Shown here one piece after another: positions 45,945-56,324 of a stretch of DNA of 64,000 nt. This stretch comes from Mesobacillus persicus. GTDB lineage: Bacteria; Bacillota; Bacilli; Bacillales; Cytobacillaceae. The notes beneath the pieces are model-generated. The model ran no database searches and was not told where the DNA came from. It was given only the letters and a program-made list of their open reading frames with translations. Every line of letters begins with the position of its first letter. Positions within the stretch are counted from its first letter, which is position 1. Location: positions 124,001 through 188,000 of the forward strand of contig NZ_FOBW01000009.1 of the NCBI RefSeq assembly GCF_900109925.1, read 5' to 3'. Both the position numbers and the translations under genes were made by a program.

Positions 45945-46252
45945 TATTTGAATTTACACTGTGAACCTGTTAGAATAAAAGGAATATATCTTGCTCCAGA
46001 CTCTTGGTTTTTCTTATTTGAGCTAGGTTGTTTCAGGAGTAAAACTAGGTGTTTGCTGTTTTTGAAAATGGGTAAGTTTTTTATTTCCCAAACCAAAGAT
46101 TTTGTCATAAACTAGTAGTACAAGATTATATTCTTCACTTCATAGAACGATTAACTGATTTAAAAGTACCAATTGAGTTGAATATCTGACTTGATTAGTC
46201 TTGCGGGGGTATTAGTCCCTTCAATTCTTTGCCTGGAAGGGAGAGATAATGA
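45945..46252 (+). other. Gap upstream of mecA
   Basis: About 310 bp, A/T-rich, without an open frame on either strand that has a ribosome site. It probably holds the mecA promoter; I cannot assign it reliably. Confidence 0.35.
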
Positions 46253-46939
46253 ATGGAAATTGAACGCATCAATGAGAATACGGTCAAGTTTTATATTTCG
46301 TATATTGATATAGAAGAAAGAGGTTTTGACCGAGAAGAAATCTGGTACAACCGCGAACGTAGCGAGGAACTCTTCTGGGAAATGATGGATGAAGTTCATC
46401 ATGAAGCAGAGTTCACGATTGAAGGACCACTCTGGATTCAAGTTCAAGCACTTGATAAGGGCCTGGAGATTCTTGTTACGAAGACCCAAGTGACCAAAGA
46501 TGGTCAAAAGTTTGATCTTCCTGTTTCCGATGAGAAATTAAAGGATTTACCGGTGGATGAGCGAATCGAGGAGATGCTTGATCATCATTTTAACCCGAGA
46601 TCTCAGCAAGACACAGAAGATTCAGATTCAGTTTTTGGAGAGGAACTAGAGTATGTGCTTTTGTTTAATGATTTTGAGGACCTCATATCATTATCTAAAA
46701 GGAATGACCTAGATTCTTTAGGTGTAAGTACCAGCTTGTTTAGTAATGAGGGTAGATACTACCTTTATGTCGATTTCACTGAGGTTGATTTTGAGGATGA
46801 AGATGTGATTGACAATTACCTAAGTATTCTTCTAGAATATGGCGTCGAATCAGGTGTTACCATCCATCGCTTAGAGGAATATGGCAATAAGATAATCGAA
46901 GAAGATGTCTTTGCAACGATAAATAAATACTTTTCATAA
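46253..46939 (+). CDS. mecA: ClpC adaptor protein MecA
   Basis: A 228-residue adaptor that targets proteins such as ComK to ClpCP. The N-terminal substrate-binding domain (MEIERINENTVKFYISYIDI) and the C-terminal ClpC-binding domain (from residue about 120, FNDFEDLISLSKR ... SGVTIHRLEEYG) are joined by an acidic linker. ATG 46253 follows GGAAGGGAGAGATAATGA. It precedes the competence gene coiA, as in B. subtilis. Confidence 0.96.
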   Translation: MEIERINENTVKFYISYIDIEERGFDREEIWYNRERSEELFWEMMDEVHHEAEFTIEGPLWIQVQALDKGLEILVTKTQVTKDGQKFDLPVSDEKLKDLPVDERIEEMLDHHFNPRSQQDTEDSDSVFGEELEYVLLFNDFEDLISLSKRNDLDSLGVSTSLFSNEGRYYLYVDFTEVDFEDEDVIDNYLSILLEYGVESGVTIHRLEEYGNKIIEEDVFATINKYFS

Positions 46940-46949
46940 TTAAAGACTT

Positions 46950-46985
46950 AACCAGTTCCTAATTAAAATAGGAGCTGTTTTTTTT
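46950..46985 (+). terminator. Terminator of mecA
   Basis: AACCAGTTCCTA pairs with TAGGAGCTGTT (one bulge, one G-T pair), followed by eight or more T. Confidence 0.78.
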
Positions 46986-47054
46986 ATTTATTTTCTTGGG
47001 AGGAAATCGTTTATTTCTGAAGAATATCAAATAAAAAGAAAGGAGGCTATATGA

Positions 47055-48251
47055 ATGTTCATTGCACAAAGAAAAAATGGAGAGAAGATTTCACTTGCCG
47101 AACGCTGGGATAAAAAGGTATTAGATGAATACCGGCGAAAGGAAGCTTTTTTTTGCCCGATTTGTGATGGAGCTGTCACTTTAAAGCTTGGAAGCAAGCG
47201 AATTTGGCATTTTGCTCATCAGAAAGAAGCAAGTTGTCTCCAAGGTTATGAGAGGGAATCAGATTATCATCTTTTAGGCAAACTTCAAGTTTATCAATGG
47301 CTGAAAGGATTGGGGGTAGACGCTGAACTTGAAAAGTTTATACCTGAATGTGGTCAGAGGGCAGATATAAGCTTTGAATGGGATCATAAAAGATTTGCCA
47401 TTGAGTTTCAGTGTTCACCAATCAATCAAGAGCTGTTTAAAAAACGAACAGAAGGTTATAAAAAAAATGGTGTCTCCCCAATTTGGCTACTTGGAGGGAA
47501 TCAAATTAACCGTATAGGGTCGAACGTACTTTCATTAAATCACTTTCAATATCTCTTCCTCCAACAGGGGAATACAGGGTGGGGAATATCCGCCTATTGT
47601 CCTGATTCTCGCAACTTTATTTTCATAAACCATGCCATTCCGATTTCAACTCGAAAGGTAGCGGCTGCGTTGTCGCTAATTCCTCGTAATCAAGTCCAAC
47701 TTCATGAATTGTTAAAACCACCTGCATCTAAATTTCAATTTATTCCCATATGGATACATGAGTTACAAAAGTTTAAAAGGGGTTACTTCATCCATCCTGG
47801 GCCGCCGCAAAGAGCCTTTTTAACCGAATTGTATACCAAAAGGTTCAACCTGCAAACTTTACCACCTGAGCTTGGTCTACCTGTTCCATCTGCTCCTTTT
47901 ATTGAAACACCACCATTGATTTGGCAGACTTATCTTTTTCTGGATATCTTCCGACATTTGAAAAAAGGGAACACTTTTTCTACTTCTAATATATCCACCG
48001 CTTTTACCCTCAGGCTTAGAAGTCAACAAAACACTATTCGCGAATTTCCATTAGGTTTTACAGGGCATTATCTTGATGCTGTGGAAGAGTATCTCGATTT
48101 ACTTGTAAAGACTTCGAATCTAATTAAAATTTCAAGTAATACCTTTGCTATGAATCGACCACTAACGGTATCCACTACCGTTGATCAACAGATTCAGAGT
48201 GAAAACATGTTTTATAATAAGCATCAAGATGTCATCACGAAGCAATTTTAG
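47055..48251 (+). CDS. coiA: Competence protein CoiA-like
   Basis: A 398-residue protein of the CoiA family (B. subtilis YjbF), needed for transformation in streptococci after DNA uptake. The N-terminus has a zinc-finger-like CPIC...HFAH..C segment (residues about 33-58), then a restriction-endonuclease-like core (RADISFEWDHKRFAIEFQCS). ATG 47055 follows GAAAGGAGGCTATATGA. It lies between mecA and pepF as in B. subtilis. No other competence gene is adjacent. Confidence 0.9.
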   Translation: MFIAQRKNGEKISLAERWDKKVLDEYRRKEAFFCPICDGAVTLKLGSKRIWHFAHQKEASCLQGYERESDYHLLGKLQVYQWLKGLGVDAELEKFIPECGQRADISFEWDHKRFAIEFQCSPINQELFKKRTEGYKKNGVSPIWLLGGNQINRIGSNVLSLNHFQYLFLQQGNTGWGISAYCPDSRNFIFINHAIPISTRKVAAALSLIPRNQVQLHELLKPPASKFQFIPIWIHELQKFKRGYFIHPGPPQRAFLTELYTKRFNLQTLPPELGLPVPSAPFIETPPLIWQTYLFLDIFRHLKKGNTFSTSNISTAFTLRLRSQQNTIREFPLGFTGHYLDAVEEYLDLLVKTSNLIKISSNTFAMNRPLTVSTTVDQQIQSENMFYNKHQDVITKQF

Positions 48252-48267
48252 TAATAATTTTATATTT

Positions 48268-48422
48268 AAAGGCGTTTGTTTTTTAATATCCTAAAGCTGA
48301 TTTTAACGTAAGACAATCTCAATTTTTATATTTCAATATGTTTTCAAGCTCTTTTCTCATATTCATATCTCAAGATAGCACACTGAAACGAAGCTCAAAC
48401 CAACAAAGTTTGAGAAAAGAGC
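48268..48422 (+). repeat. MITE-like intergenic repeat copy
   Basis: Starts AAAGGCGTTTGTTTTTTAA, contains GATTTTAACGTAAG, the AAGCTCTTTTCTCA segment and ends CCAACAAAGTTTGAGAAAAGAGC. Closest in interior to the copy at 41326. Confidence 0.62.
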
Positions 48423-48589
48423 CTAATGAAATCAATAAAAGCTGCGTAGAATAAAAGAGATTTAAATAGTTCAAATGGCTTTGTAGTTATGAATACCCTT
48501 GGTTATAGGCAGGATTTTAGTTACGGAGGGAGAACTTAAGTAGGATAGGTTTCTATCTGAAATGAATACAGATTGGAGGATTGAGTTAT

Positions 48590-50407
48590 ATGAGTAACGA
48601 AACGCAGGTGAAAAAGCTTCCTGCAAGAAGCGAGGTTCCAGTTGAGGAAACGTGGCGACTTGAAGATATATTTTCAAGTGATGAGGCTTGGGAACAAGAG
48701 TTTCAGGAAGTAAAGGAACTACTGCCAGGTGTTCAACAGTATCAAGGTAAGCTAGGGGACAGTGGTGAGCAACTGTATGAAGCCCTTCAATTTCAAGACC
48801 GACTGCTTGAGCGTCTAGGTAAGCTATATACATATGCCCATATGAGATATGACCAAGACACGGCAAATTCTTTCTATCAGGGGTTAAACGATCGAATAAG
48901 TAATCTATCTTCTCAAGCAGGAAGTGCACTCGCTTACATTGTTCCAGAGATTCTTTCGATTGACGAACAAAGATTAAAGGGTTTGCTGGAAGAGAAAAGC
49001 GAGCTACAGCTTTATCAACATGCACTTGAAGAAATCAATCTGCAACGCCCACATATTTTATCTGCAGAACAGGAAGCCCTGTTAGCCGAGGCTTCAGAGG
49101 TGATGAGTTCACCTTCAAATACGTTTGGGATGTTGAATAATGCCGATTTAGAATTTCCAACCATACGGGATGAAAATGATGAAGAAGTAGAAATTACCCA
49201 CGGTCGCTATATACGTTTTCTCGAAAGTGAAGATAGGCGTGTTAGAGAAGACGCCTTTAAAGGGGTGTACGGTACCTACGGGAAATTCCGTAATACATTC
49301 GCAAGTACACTTAGTGGAAATATTAAAAGAGATAACTTTAATGCAAGAATCCGAAATTATAGCTCAGCTAGACATGCTGCGTTATCAGCAAATAATATCC
49401 CGGAAACCGTTTATGAAAACCTCGTTGGTACCATAAATAATAATCTTCACTTGCTTCATCGATATGTAAAGCTACGTCGGAAGGTTCTTGGAGTTAATAA
49501 GCTTCATATGTACGATCTTTATACTCCACTTGTTAAAAACGTGAAAATGGAAATTCCATATTCTGAAGCAAAAGAACTCATATTAAACGGGCTTGCTCCA
49601 ATGGGAGAAGAGTATGTGGGGTTATTAAAAGAGGGCTTTGATAATCGCTGGATTGATGTTCAGGAAAATAAGGGGAAACGTAGTGGCGCCTATTCCTCAG
49701 GGTCATATGGAACCAATCCTTATATACTAATGAACTGGCAAGATAATGTTAATAACTTGTTTACACTAGCACATGAACTAGGCCATTCATTGCATAGCCA
49801 TTACACAAGGAAGAGTCAGCCGTATGCCTATGGGAATTATTCAATTTTTGTAGCAGAGGTGGCTTCAACTTGTAATGAAGCTCTTTTAAATGACTATTTA
49901 CTTAAATCAATTAATGATGAACAGAAACGACTGTATTTGTTAAATCATTATCTAGAAGGGTTCAGAGGAACGGTATTTAGACAAACGATGTTTGCTGAAT
50001 TTGAACATCTGATCCATCAACAGGTACAGAATAATCAAGCATTAACCGCGGATTCATTAACCAAGGACTATTATGAATTAAACAAGAAGTATTTTGGGCA
50101 GGAAGATATCGAAATTGATGAAGAAATTGGTCTAGAATGGTCGAGAATTCCGCATTTCTACTACAATTACTATGTCTATCAGTATGCAACAGGCTTTAGT
50201 GCAGCGACCGCTCTTAGCAAGCAAATCCTTGAGGAAGGAGAACCGGCTGTTAAGCGTTATATTGATTACCTAAAGGCTGGGAGCTCCGATTACCCGATTG
50301 AAGTCCTGAAAAAGGCTGGAGTGGATATGGCTAGCCCTAAGCCAATTGAAGATGCTTGTAAAGTATTTGAAGAAAAGCTAAACGAAATGGAAGCTTTACT
50401 GTCGTAA
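48590..50407 (+). CDS. pepF: Oligoendopeptidase F
   Basis: A 605-residue M3 family zinc peptidase acting on oligopeptides in the cytoplasm. The zinc motif HELGHSLH is near residue 400, with the third ligand Glu in FVAEVASTCNEALL. ATG 48590 is 10 bp from GGAGG; the TTG at 48581 is too close. Length normal for PepF. Confidence 0.95.
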   Translation: MSNETQVKKLPARSEVPVEETWRLEDIFSSDEAWEQEFQEVKELLPGVQQYQGKLGDSGEQLYEALQFQDRLLERLGKLYTYAHMRYDQDTANSFYQGLNDRISNLSSQAGSALAYIVPEILSIDEQRLKGLLEEKSELQLYQHALEEINLQRPHILSAEQEALLAEASEVMSSPSNTFGMLNNADLEFPTIRDENDEEVEITHGRYIRFLESEDRRVREDAFKGVYGTYGKFRNTFASTLSGNIKRDNFNARIRNYSSARHAALSANNIPETVYENLVGTINNNLHLLHRYVKLRRKVLGVNKLHMYDLYTPLVKNVKMEIPYSEAKELILNGLAPMGEEYVGLLKEGFDNRWIDVQENKGKRSGAYSSGSYGTNPYILMNWQDNVNNLFTLAHELGHSLHSHYTRKSQPYAYGNYSIFVAEVASTCNEALLNDYLLKSINDEQKRLYLLNHYLEGFRGTVFRQTMFAEFEHLIHQQVQNNQALTADSLTKDYYELNKKYFGQEDIEIDEEIGLEWSRIPHFYYNYYVYQYATGFSAATALSKQILEEGEPAVKRYIDYLKAGSSDYPIEVLKKAGVDMASPKPIEDACKVFEEKLNEMEALLS

Positions 50408-50532
50408 AAAATGCATGCTATCTCGGGTGGCTTAATAATGTATTGAGGGGCATGCTCGGTTCCCATACTCTCAACTAGTCACTGACTATGGGTACTGAGA
50501 GGCTCTCTCGGTTTCTGCAGCCATTACAATTG

Positions 50533-50571
50533 AAAAAGGCAGAGGGCTAAAATATGCTCCTCTGCCTTTTT
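50533..50571. terminator. Terminator downstream of pepF
   Basis: AAAAAGGCAGAGG pairs with CCTCTGCCTTTTT around a 13-base loop. T runs on both strands let it serve pepF and the convergent small gene. The 125 bp between pepF and this hairpin hold no feature. Confidence 0.85.
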
Positions 50572-50606
50572 CCATATTTAATTAGGGTTTTGCTACGGCT
50601 TCATAA

Positions 50607-50783
50607 TTAGAACCCTTTAAACCTTTTCCGATCATTAATAAAAATAATAAAGACTAATAGTACCAAAAAAAGAATTGGGCCGCTAATTAAAAGGGGAACG
50701 ATATTCATTAGTCCTAAAACATAAAGGCAAAATGAAACAAAAATCGACAGGGTTATGATTATCCAGGGTAAGTAAACTTTCAC
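50607..50783 (-). CDS. Small two-helix membrane protein of unknown function
   Basis: A 58-residue protein starting MKVYLPWIIITLSIFVSF (GTG start) with two transmembrane helices (residues 4-25 and 28-50, split by MNIVP) and a basic tail NDRKRFKGF. GTG 50783 follows GGGAGGAATTTTA. I do not recognise a family; the good ribosome site and the hydrophobic pattern support a real gene. Confidence 0.65.
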   Translation of the reverse strand: MKVYLPWIIITLSIFVSFCLYVLGLMNIVPLLISGPILFLVLLVFIIFINDRKRFKGF

Positions 50784-51003
50784 TAAAATTCCTCCCGTTG
50801 AATCTCCGCTATATTAAAAATATATGATACCGAATGGACAAAGATGATAGAATTTGACAATATTGTGAAATAACGAACAAACATCTTGTTTTAGGCTTTT
50901 GTGAATGATATATTTATAGCGTGAAGTTGATCACAAGCAAACATATACCCCTTTGTTTGACCGTGAAAAATTTCTCCCATCCCCTTTGTTCGTATTTATA
51001 GAG

Positions 51004-51038
51004 AAAAACCCCTGTAGCCCGTTGCTACAGGGGTTTTT
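51004..51038. terminator. Terminator of the yjbI-spxH operon
   Basis: AAAAACCCCTGTAGC pairs perfectly with GCTACAGGGGTTTTT around CCGTT; minus-strand T tail ends spxH transcription. Confidence 0.9.
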
Positions 51039-51056
51039 CATTAGTCCGTTCTTAAA

Positions 51057-51938
51057 TTACCATTCATTATACCGCCAAAACATTCCGTACTTAGCTGGTA
51101 GTTGTTCGACCTTTTGTTTTAATTGTAGTTTTTTTAATTCTCTTTCGGCTCCAGTTACGGTCATGTTGTAAACTTCCGCAACTTCCTTGGTTGCTACCGT
51201 TTTATATTGCTTTAGGAATTCTTCTAATGGAGGTGGGGAGGATGCTTCAGGCTTCATCGGCAGCATCTCCTCAATTATCTTAACGTAGACATCGTAAGGA
51301 TATAAGCCTGTCACTTTAAGGCCTTCTTCTTCAATATTTGAATTAAAGAAAACAAGGGTAGGAATTTCCTGGACATCCATTTCCGTTGTAATCTTTAAAT
51401 CACATTGTAAGGCTTTAGCTGCACTTTCTGAATGAAGATCTGCGAGAAATTCATCCATATCTAAGCCAACATCTTGTGCGCAGGACTTTAAGACATCCAC
51501 GCTTGATACATTCTGTTTCTCAAGAAATACAACCTCTTGGAGTTTCCGAAGAAAATGAATACCTTTCTTTTTCCCTTGAAGTTCAGCTGCTTTCACAGCG
51601 ATTGAAGCTAAGTATGGAGAAGAAATGGGATTTTCAAACCATAGGTTTCCATCGCAAGACATTCCCGTGCGACTAGCTGTTTTTTCCCATAAATCCGCAA
51701 TGGTCTCATACTGCTTTTTACCACTAAGGTTCAATGTGGAAAGTTTCCCGCTAAGAATATGACGTAGGGAAAAATATTTTCCGTATTCAATAAGTAGCTT
51801 TTTTACTGTTGGTTCTAATGCCCAGCATTCAGGACAAAGTGGATCTACAAATGTATAAATCTCTAATGACTTCTGCTCATTTCCCAAGTTCATACGTGAC
51901 GTGTCCTGACTGATTAAATCGTCTCGTTTCCAAATCAC
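51057..51938 (-). CDS. spxH: ClpXP adaptor protein SpxH (YjbH)
   Basis: A 293-residue thioredoxin-fold (DsbA-like) adaptor that brings Spx to ClpXP. The CPEC motif lies near residue 35 in [13 protein letters not shown], and the EIPTLVFFN cis-Pro region follows. GTG 51938 overlaps the stop of the hemoglobin gene (GTGA), so the two are translationally coupled, as in B. subtilis yjbI-yjbH. Confidence 0.93.
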   Translation of the reverse strand: MIWKRDDLISQDTSRMNLGNEQKSLEIYTFVDPLCPECWALEPTVKKLLIEYGKYFSLRHILSGKLSTLNLSGKKQYETIADLWEKTASRTGMSCDGNLWFENPISSPYLASIAVKAAELQGKKKGIHFLRKLQEVVFLEKQNVSSVDVLKSCAQDVGLDMDEFLADLHSESAAKALQCDLKITTEMDVQEIPTLVFFNSNIEEEGLKVTGLYPYDVYVKIIEEMLPMKPEASSPPPLEEFLKQYKTVATKEVAEVYNMTVTGAERELKKLQLKQKVEQLPAKYGMFWRYNEW

Positions 51939-52339
51939 AGTTCGTCACCTTTTTCAACATCTTCAGGGGTGTTGATCATATGCTGTGCAGTAAAGTTTAA
52001 CCTTGCATAAAAGTCCTCTCTTACAGGTCCAATTAGTCCGACGGTATCCATTGCCTCGCTCATACAAGCGAGCCAAGCTTTTGCTCTAGTTGGTGTTATT
52101 TCAAACGGTAGATGACGTGCTCTCAGCATTGGGTGTCCATGTTCTTGGGTATATAAAGAGGGTCCTCCTAAATATTGGGTTAAAAACTGCTTTTGTTTAC
52201 GAGCAGTTTCAGTTAAATCATTAGGAAATATAGGAGCAAGATCAGGATGCTGAGCTACAAGGTGATAAAATGTGTCTATTAGTTTATGCAGCATACCTTC
52301 GCCGATGGCTTCGAACGGTACAGACTTATTCTCGACCAT
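51935..52339 (-). CDS. yjbI: Truncated hemoglobin (group II)
   Basis: A 134-residue globin of the trHbO type. The expected features are the F-helix His (in [15 protein letters not shown]), Trp in AKAWLACM and the [12 protein letters not shown] motif. It probably binds oxygen or NO. ATG 52339 follows AAAGGAGTTTTGAA. Its pairing with spxH is conserved in Bacillus. Confidence 0.93.
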   Translation of the reverse strand: MVENKSVPFEAIGEGMLHKLIDTFYHLVAQHPDLAPIFPNDLTETARKQKQFLTQYLGGPSLYTQEHGHPMLRARHLPFEITPTRAKAWLACMSEAMDTVGLIGPVREDFYARLNFTAQHMINTPEDVEKGDEL

Positions 52340-52549
52340 TTCAAAACTCCTTTGTAAATTAATTATTAAGAAATTGCCCAGGCCCTTGCTAACGGCCCTT
52401 AAAAAATCTAGATACTTCAGGAAACCTATATGGTGTTAAAAGTAGGTGAGCATTTCTCTATGATTTATATTTTAACAATGCTAAATTCATATCTCAAACA
52501 AACAGCTTTGACGAGCTACTTATAGTCTTTAGTACATAGACTTCCCTCT

Positions 52550-53140
52550 TTACTTGGAGTCTAGTTCTAATTGCTTTTGATTGTAAAATCTCATGATTTT
52601 ATTATCAGTTTTCCGAAGCGGGATATGCATTTGTTTAAGGAGGCTTTTGAAAACCTCTTGTCCTAAGTTCGCGTCCGTTACCTCGTATTCTATTTCAAAG
52701 TCTTCAGTGCTTAAGTAAGTGCTGTGGTCTAAGACGATTAGCCCAGCTTTATAGTTCTTCTCTGCTCTTTCTGTAGATAAGGTTCCAAAATATGTTATTG
52801 AGTCAGAGTCCTGAATGATGTTTTCGAGAGCAGAATAAACTATACCACTTGGTATTGTTCCTGTTTTCATAACAGCTTGTACTTGTTCTATAGAAATGGT
52901 CTGGTTGGTTTCAAGTAAGCCAGTATTTGCAGGTTGCTTTAAGGTAAGTTCAAATGTTCCAGCTTTCTCTCTAATTCTTAGAGCACAACCATGACTTTTT
53001 AAGGTGAAACTTGGAGTGTCAAAATAGTGATTTACTTGTTTTCTGAAATCCTCGGGTTTAAATGTAAAGTAGGATGACAATTTGAAGAACTCTTCTTGGG
53101 TTAGAAGATTTTTAAACTCAATTTCAATATGCTGTGACAT
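52550..53140 (-). CDS. yjbK: CYTH domain protein (YjbK)
   Basis: A 196-residue CYTH/triphosphate tunnel enzyme. The signature EIEFKNLLT is at the N-terminus, with alternating charged strands (ALRIREKAGTFELTLKQP, FEIEYEVTD). Such proteins hydrolyse triphosphates or bind nucleotides; it neighbours the (p)ppGpp synthetase. ATG 53140 follows AAAGGAACCCCCTA. The 210-bp gap before the hemoglobin gene holds no clear feature. Confidence 0.9.
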   Translation of the reverse strand: MSQHIEIEFKNLLTQEEFFKLSSYFTFKPEDFRKQVNHYFDTPSFTLKSHGCALRIREKAGTFELTLKQPANTGLLETNQTISIEQVQAVMKTGTIPSGIVYSALENIIQDSDSITYFGTLSTERAEKNYKAGLIVLDHSTYLSTEDFEIEYEVTDANLGQEVFKSLLKQMHIPLRKTDNKIMRFYNQKQLELDSK

Positions 53141-53303
53141 TAGGGGGTTCCTTTCTAATCGTAATTATCCTTCATTATCTCGCTTTTATCGAGCGACTTC
53201 AAATCTAAGGGTAGTATGCTCGCATACAGTTACACTTAATAGGTAAAGTTTCATGCGATATGATAAAATGTAAAAGGATTTATTGAAAGGTGGAACTAAT
53301 TAT

Positions 53304-53672
53304 ATGAAACAAAAAATGAATGTTATACAAGCAGAACTAATTGAGCGGGAGCTTCTTTTACATACAGAAACGGAAACGAATCTTAGTCAACTATCTCCTG
53401 TTGGTCAAATGTTGGTAGATTCGGATCAGCTTGCCTTTATTTACATAGTCGATTTAGACGGGGAATATACATATGTCACAATACCTGTAGAATCATGGAA
53501 AGTCCTTAGTGAAGCAATTGTAATACCTAACCTTCAAGTATACTTAGTAAATAAGGAAAGTCGTCTTAAGTTACAAGCCTTTATAGAGGAAATGACCTAC
53601 TTGATTGAGAATATTAAAGGAAATAGTAACTACGGAGCAGAGATGGTTGAAAAAGTGGAAACTATTTTTTAG
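53304..53672 (+). CDS. yjbL: YjbL family protein
   Basis: A 122-residue hydrophilic protein with no recognised domain, the same length as I recall for B. subtilis YjbL and in the same place between yjbK and yjbM. ATG 53304 lies after AAAGGTGG at a longish spacing; ATG 53316 is possible. Function unknown. Confidence 0.78.
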   Translation: MKQKMNVIQAELIERELLLHTETETNLSQLSPVGQMLVDSDQLAFIYIVDLDGEYTYVTIPVESWKVLSEAIVIPNLQVYLVNKESRLKLQAFIEEMTYLIENIKGNSNYGAEMVEKVETIF

Positions 53673-53778
53673 ATGACTAGATAATATGAATGAGCTGTTT
53701 TTAAATCCTCCGGAGGTAAAAATCATCTTTTATTTATAGACGGTTGGACTTAATATGTTCGGGCGAGGTGATTTGCTT

Positions 53779-54414
53779 TTGAAACATTGGGAACATTTTC
53801 TTGAACCCTATAAACAGGCAGTTGAAGAGCTTAAGGTAAAATTAAGGGGAATGCGGAGTCAATATGAACAAAATACTGATCATTCCCCGATTGAATTTGT
53901 TACAGGAAGGGTAAAACCTATAGCAAGTATTCTTGATAAGGCAAATCAAAAAGGTGTCCCACTCGAAAAATTAGAAAGTGAAATGCAGGATATTGCTGGC
54001 CTGAGAATTATGTGTCAGTTCGTTGATGACATTATGCCAGTGGTTGAGTTACTTCGTATTAGAAATGACTTCGAAATTGTTGAGGAAAGAGACTATATTT
54101 CGTACAAAAAGGCTAGTGGTTATCGATCATACCATGTAGTAATCAAGTATCCTGTACAAACTATAAATGGAGAAAAGAAAATTCTTGCGGAAATACAAAT
54201 TAGAACGCTTTCTATGAATTTTTGGGCTACAATTGAGCATTCCTTAAACTATAAATACAAAGGACAATTTCCAGAAGCAATAAGGTTACGGTTGAAGCGA
54301 GCGGCAGAGGCGGCATTTAGCCTAGATGAGGAAATGTCTAAAATAAGGGATGAGATTCAGGAAGCGCAAGTGTTTTTTTCAAGAAAAAAGGAACAACAAC
54401 AAGATGATAAGTGA
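53779..54414 (+). CDS. relQ: Small alarmone synthetase RelQ/SasB (YjbM)
   Basis: A 211-residue single-domain (p)ppGpp synthetase. It has the EFVTGRVKPIASILDKA region, the DIAGLRI motif, RSYHVVIKYP, the EIQIRTLSMNFWATIEHSLNYKY catalytic/binding block and a C-terminal tail for tetramer formation. No hydrolase domain, as expected. TTG 53779 behind GAGGTG gives exactly the length of B. subtilis YjbM; the in-frame ATG 53755 precedes that site. Confidence 0.93.
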   Translation: MKHWEHFLEPYKQAVEELKVKLRGMRSQYEQNTDHSPIEFVTGRVKPIASILDKANQKGVPLEKLESEMQDIAGLRIMCQFVDDIMPVVELLRIRNDFEIVEERDYISYKKASGYRSYHVVIKYPVQTINGEKKILAEIQIRTLSMNFWATIEHSLNYKYKGQFPEAIRLRLKRAAEAAFSLDEEMSKIRDEIQEAQVFFSRKKEQQQDDK

Positions 54415-54454
54415 AAACATACGAAGCATAGGAAAAAAGTGAGGTGAATGGAAG

Positions 54455-55249
54455 ATGAGGTTTGCAATAACATCAAAAGGGGATGCTAGGTCCAACACCC
54501 TGATGCATAAGATGAGGACCTATCTACAAGATTTTGATCTTCAATATGACGAGGACCAACCGGATATTTGCATCTCAGTAGGCGGAGACGGTACCCTTCT
54601 ATATGCTTTTCACCGTTATAGTAGCCGACTAGATAAAACTGCATTTGTTGGTGTACATACTGGACATTTAGGTTTTTATGCTGACTGGGTTCCGGAAGAA
54701 ATTGAAAAACTTGTCATAGCTATAGCTAAAACTCCATACCAAGTGGTTGAATATCCACTTTTAGAAATTATTATTCGCTATCAACATGGTGGTAGAGAGA
54801 CGCGATACTTGGCTTTAAATGAATCTACGGTCAAGTCTGTAGATAGTACACTTGTTATGGATGTTGAAATACGTGGACAGCATTTTGAAAGGTTCCGAGG
54901 CGATGGACTATGCGTAGCAACTCCATCAGGGAGTACAGCTTATAATAAGGCGCTAGGAGGCGCGATTCTCCATCCTTCACTTTCCGCTATCCAAATTACT
55001 GAAATGGCTTCGATTAATAATCGGGTATTTAGGACTGTCGGCTCACCACTGGTTTTGCCCGCTCATCATACATGTATTCTTAAACCAGTTAACAGGCCCG
55101 ATTTTCAAGTAACTGTTGATCATTTGACTTTACTGCATAAAGATGTAAAGTCGATTCAGTTTAGAGTCGCGGATGAAAAAATGCGGTTTGCAAGATTCAG
55201 ACCATTTCCTTTTTGGAAAAGGGTTCATGATTCATTTATTTCGGATTGA
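54455..55249 (+). CDS. nadK: NAD kinase
   Basis: A 264-residue kinase making NADP from NAD. The GGDGT motif is in [13 protein letters not shown], and the second NAD-binding stretch is in [24 protein letters not shown] 54455 follows AGTGAGGTGAATGGAAG. Follows relQ with 40 bp between; order as in B. subtilis yjbM-yjbN. Confidence 0.95.
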   Translation: MRFAITSKGDARSNTLMHKMRTYLQDFDLQYDEDQPDICISVGGDGTLLYAFHRYSSRLDKTAFVGVHTGHLGFYADWVPEEIEKLVIAIAKTPYQVVEYPLLEIIIRYQHGGRETRYLALNESTVKSVDSTLVMDVEIRGQHFERFRGDGLCVATPSGSTAYNKALGGAILHPSLSAIQITEMASINNRVFRTVGSPLVLPAHHTCILKPVNRPDFQVTVDHLTLLHKDVKSIQFRVADEKMRFARFRPFPFWKRVHDSFISD

Positions 55250-55348
55250 GTATCAGTCATTTAAAATTGGCTATGTTAGATGAGGTTGTTGAGGGTCACG
55301 GACCTAAAACGAGAACAAAACATGTGAAATGGGAACGTTGGTGAGAGT

Positions 55349-56254
55349 ATGGCCGGTGGCTTTAAATTACATTGGGTAGTTGATGAAAAGGATGAAGGGA
55401 AAACTCTTAAAGAGTTTTTAGTTGGACAGGAAATCTCTAGAGCAGCGCTAACGGATATTAAGTTTAAAGGTGGAGGGCTGTTTGTTGATGGTGGTGCCGT
55501 AACAGTAAGGCATGTTTTAAGAACGGGGGAGAAGCTCGAGGTTCATTTTCCTCCGGAAAAACCTTCTTTGGGATTGGCTGGAGAAAACATACAACTTGAT
55601 GTCATTTATGATGACCCTTATTTATTGATAGTAAATAAACCCGCTGGTATGAATACCATTCCCTCAAGAGAGCATCCAACAGGAAGCCTTGCTAATGGAT
55701 TAATTGGATACTACCAACAATTGGAGATTGAGGCAACCACCCATATAATAACCCGGCTGGACCGAAATACTTCTGGGATTGTGTTGATAGCAAAGCATCG
55801 CCATGTCCACCATCTAATGAGCAAACAACAACAGGCGGGGCAATTACAAAGGATATATGAGGCCCTTGTTCAAGGGCATATACCGAAATTGAATGGGTTT
55901 ATTGAAGAACCGATAGCGCGGAAAGAAACCAGTATTATTGAACGTGAAGTACATCCTGGTGGACAGTATGCCTATACAAGTTACCGACTGATCAAACTAT
56001 TTGACAGCTTTAGTCATATCGAGCTAAGATTGAAAACCGGTCGTACACATCAAATCCGGGTTCATATGTCCTATATTAATCATCCTCTGTTGGGTGATAC
56101 TCTATATGGGGGAGCGGTGGGGAAAATTGGAAGACAGGCACTTCATTGTCGTGAAGTCCAATTTATTCACCCATTTACGAATCAGCACATGAAGTTTTCA
56201 GTACCGCTTCCCAGTGATATCCAGGACGTATTAACTAGCGGCAGGCCTATATAG
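55349..56254 (+). CDS. yjbO: RluA/RluD family pseudouridine synthase (YjbO)
   Basis: A 301-residue RNA-modifying enzyme. The catalytic Asp lies in TRLDRNTSGIVLIAK, followed by the LKTGRTHQIRVHMSYI motif. An N-terminal S4-like segment (residues 15-75) is weaker than usual. Which RNA site is modified cannot be read from the sequence. ATG 55349 has only a weak ribosome site (GGTGAGAGT). Confidence 0.93.
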   Translation: MAGGFKLHWVVDEKDEGKTLKEFLVGQEISRAALTDIKFKGGGLFVDGGAVTVRHVLRTGEKLEVHFPPEKPSLGLAGENIQLDVIYDDPYLLIVNKPAGMNTIPSREHPTGSLANGLIGYYQQLEIEATTHIITRLDRNTSGIVLIAKHRHVHHLMSKQQQAGQLQRIYEALVQGHIPKLNGFIEEPIARKETSIIEREVHPGGQYAYTSYRLIKLFDSFSHIELRLKTGRTHQIRVHMSYINHPLLGDTLYGGAVGKIGRQALHCREVQFIHPFTNQHMKFSVPLPSDIQDVLTSGRPI

Positions 56255-56324
56255 GAGGCTTGTCTTTTAAGTTCACATACTCACGGAGTATGGATTTGGC
56301 GGTGAATTGAAGGGGGGAATGAGT

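Noticed and set aside
48471-49025. 184-codon minus-strand frame over the start of pepF
   Set aside because: Antisense to a clear pepF gene, no ribosome site, and composition of a reverse-strand shadow.
50920-50935. Fnr-like box (minus TGTGA-TCAACT-TCACG) upstream of the small gene at 50607
   Set aside because: No -10 hexamer lies 21-22 bp away on either strand and the last base is off consensus, so chance is likely.
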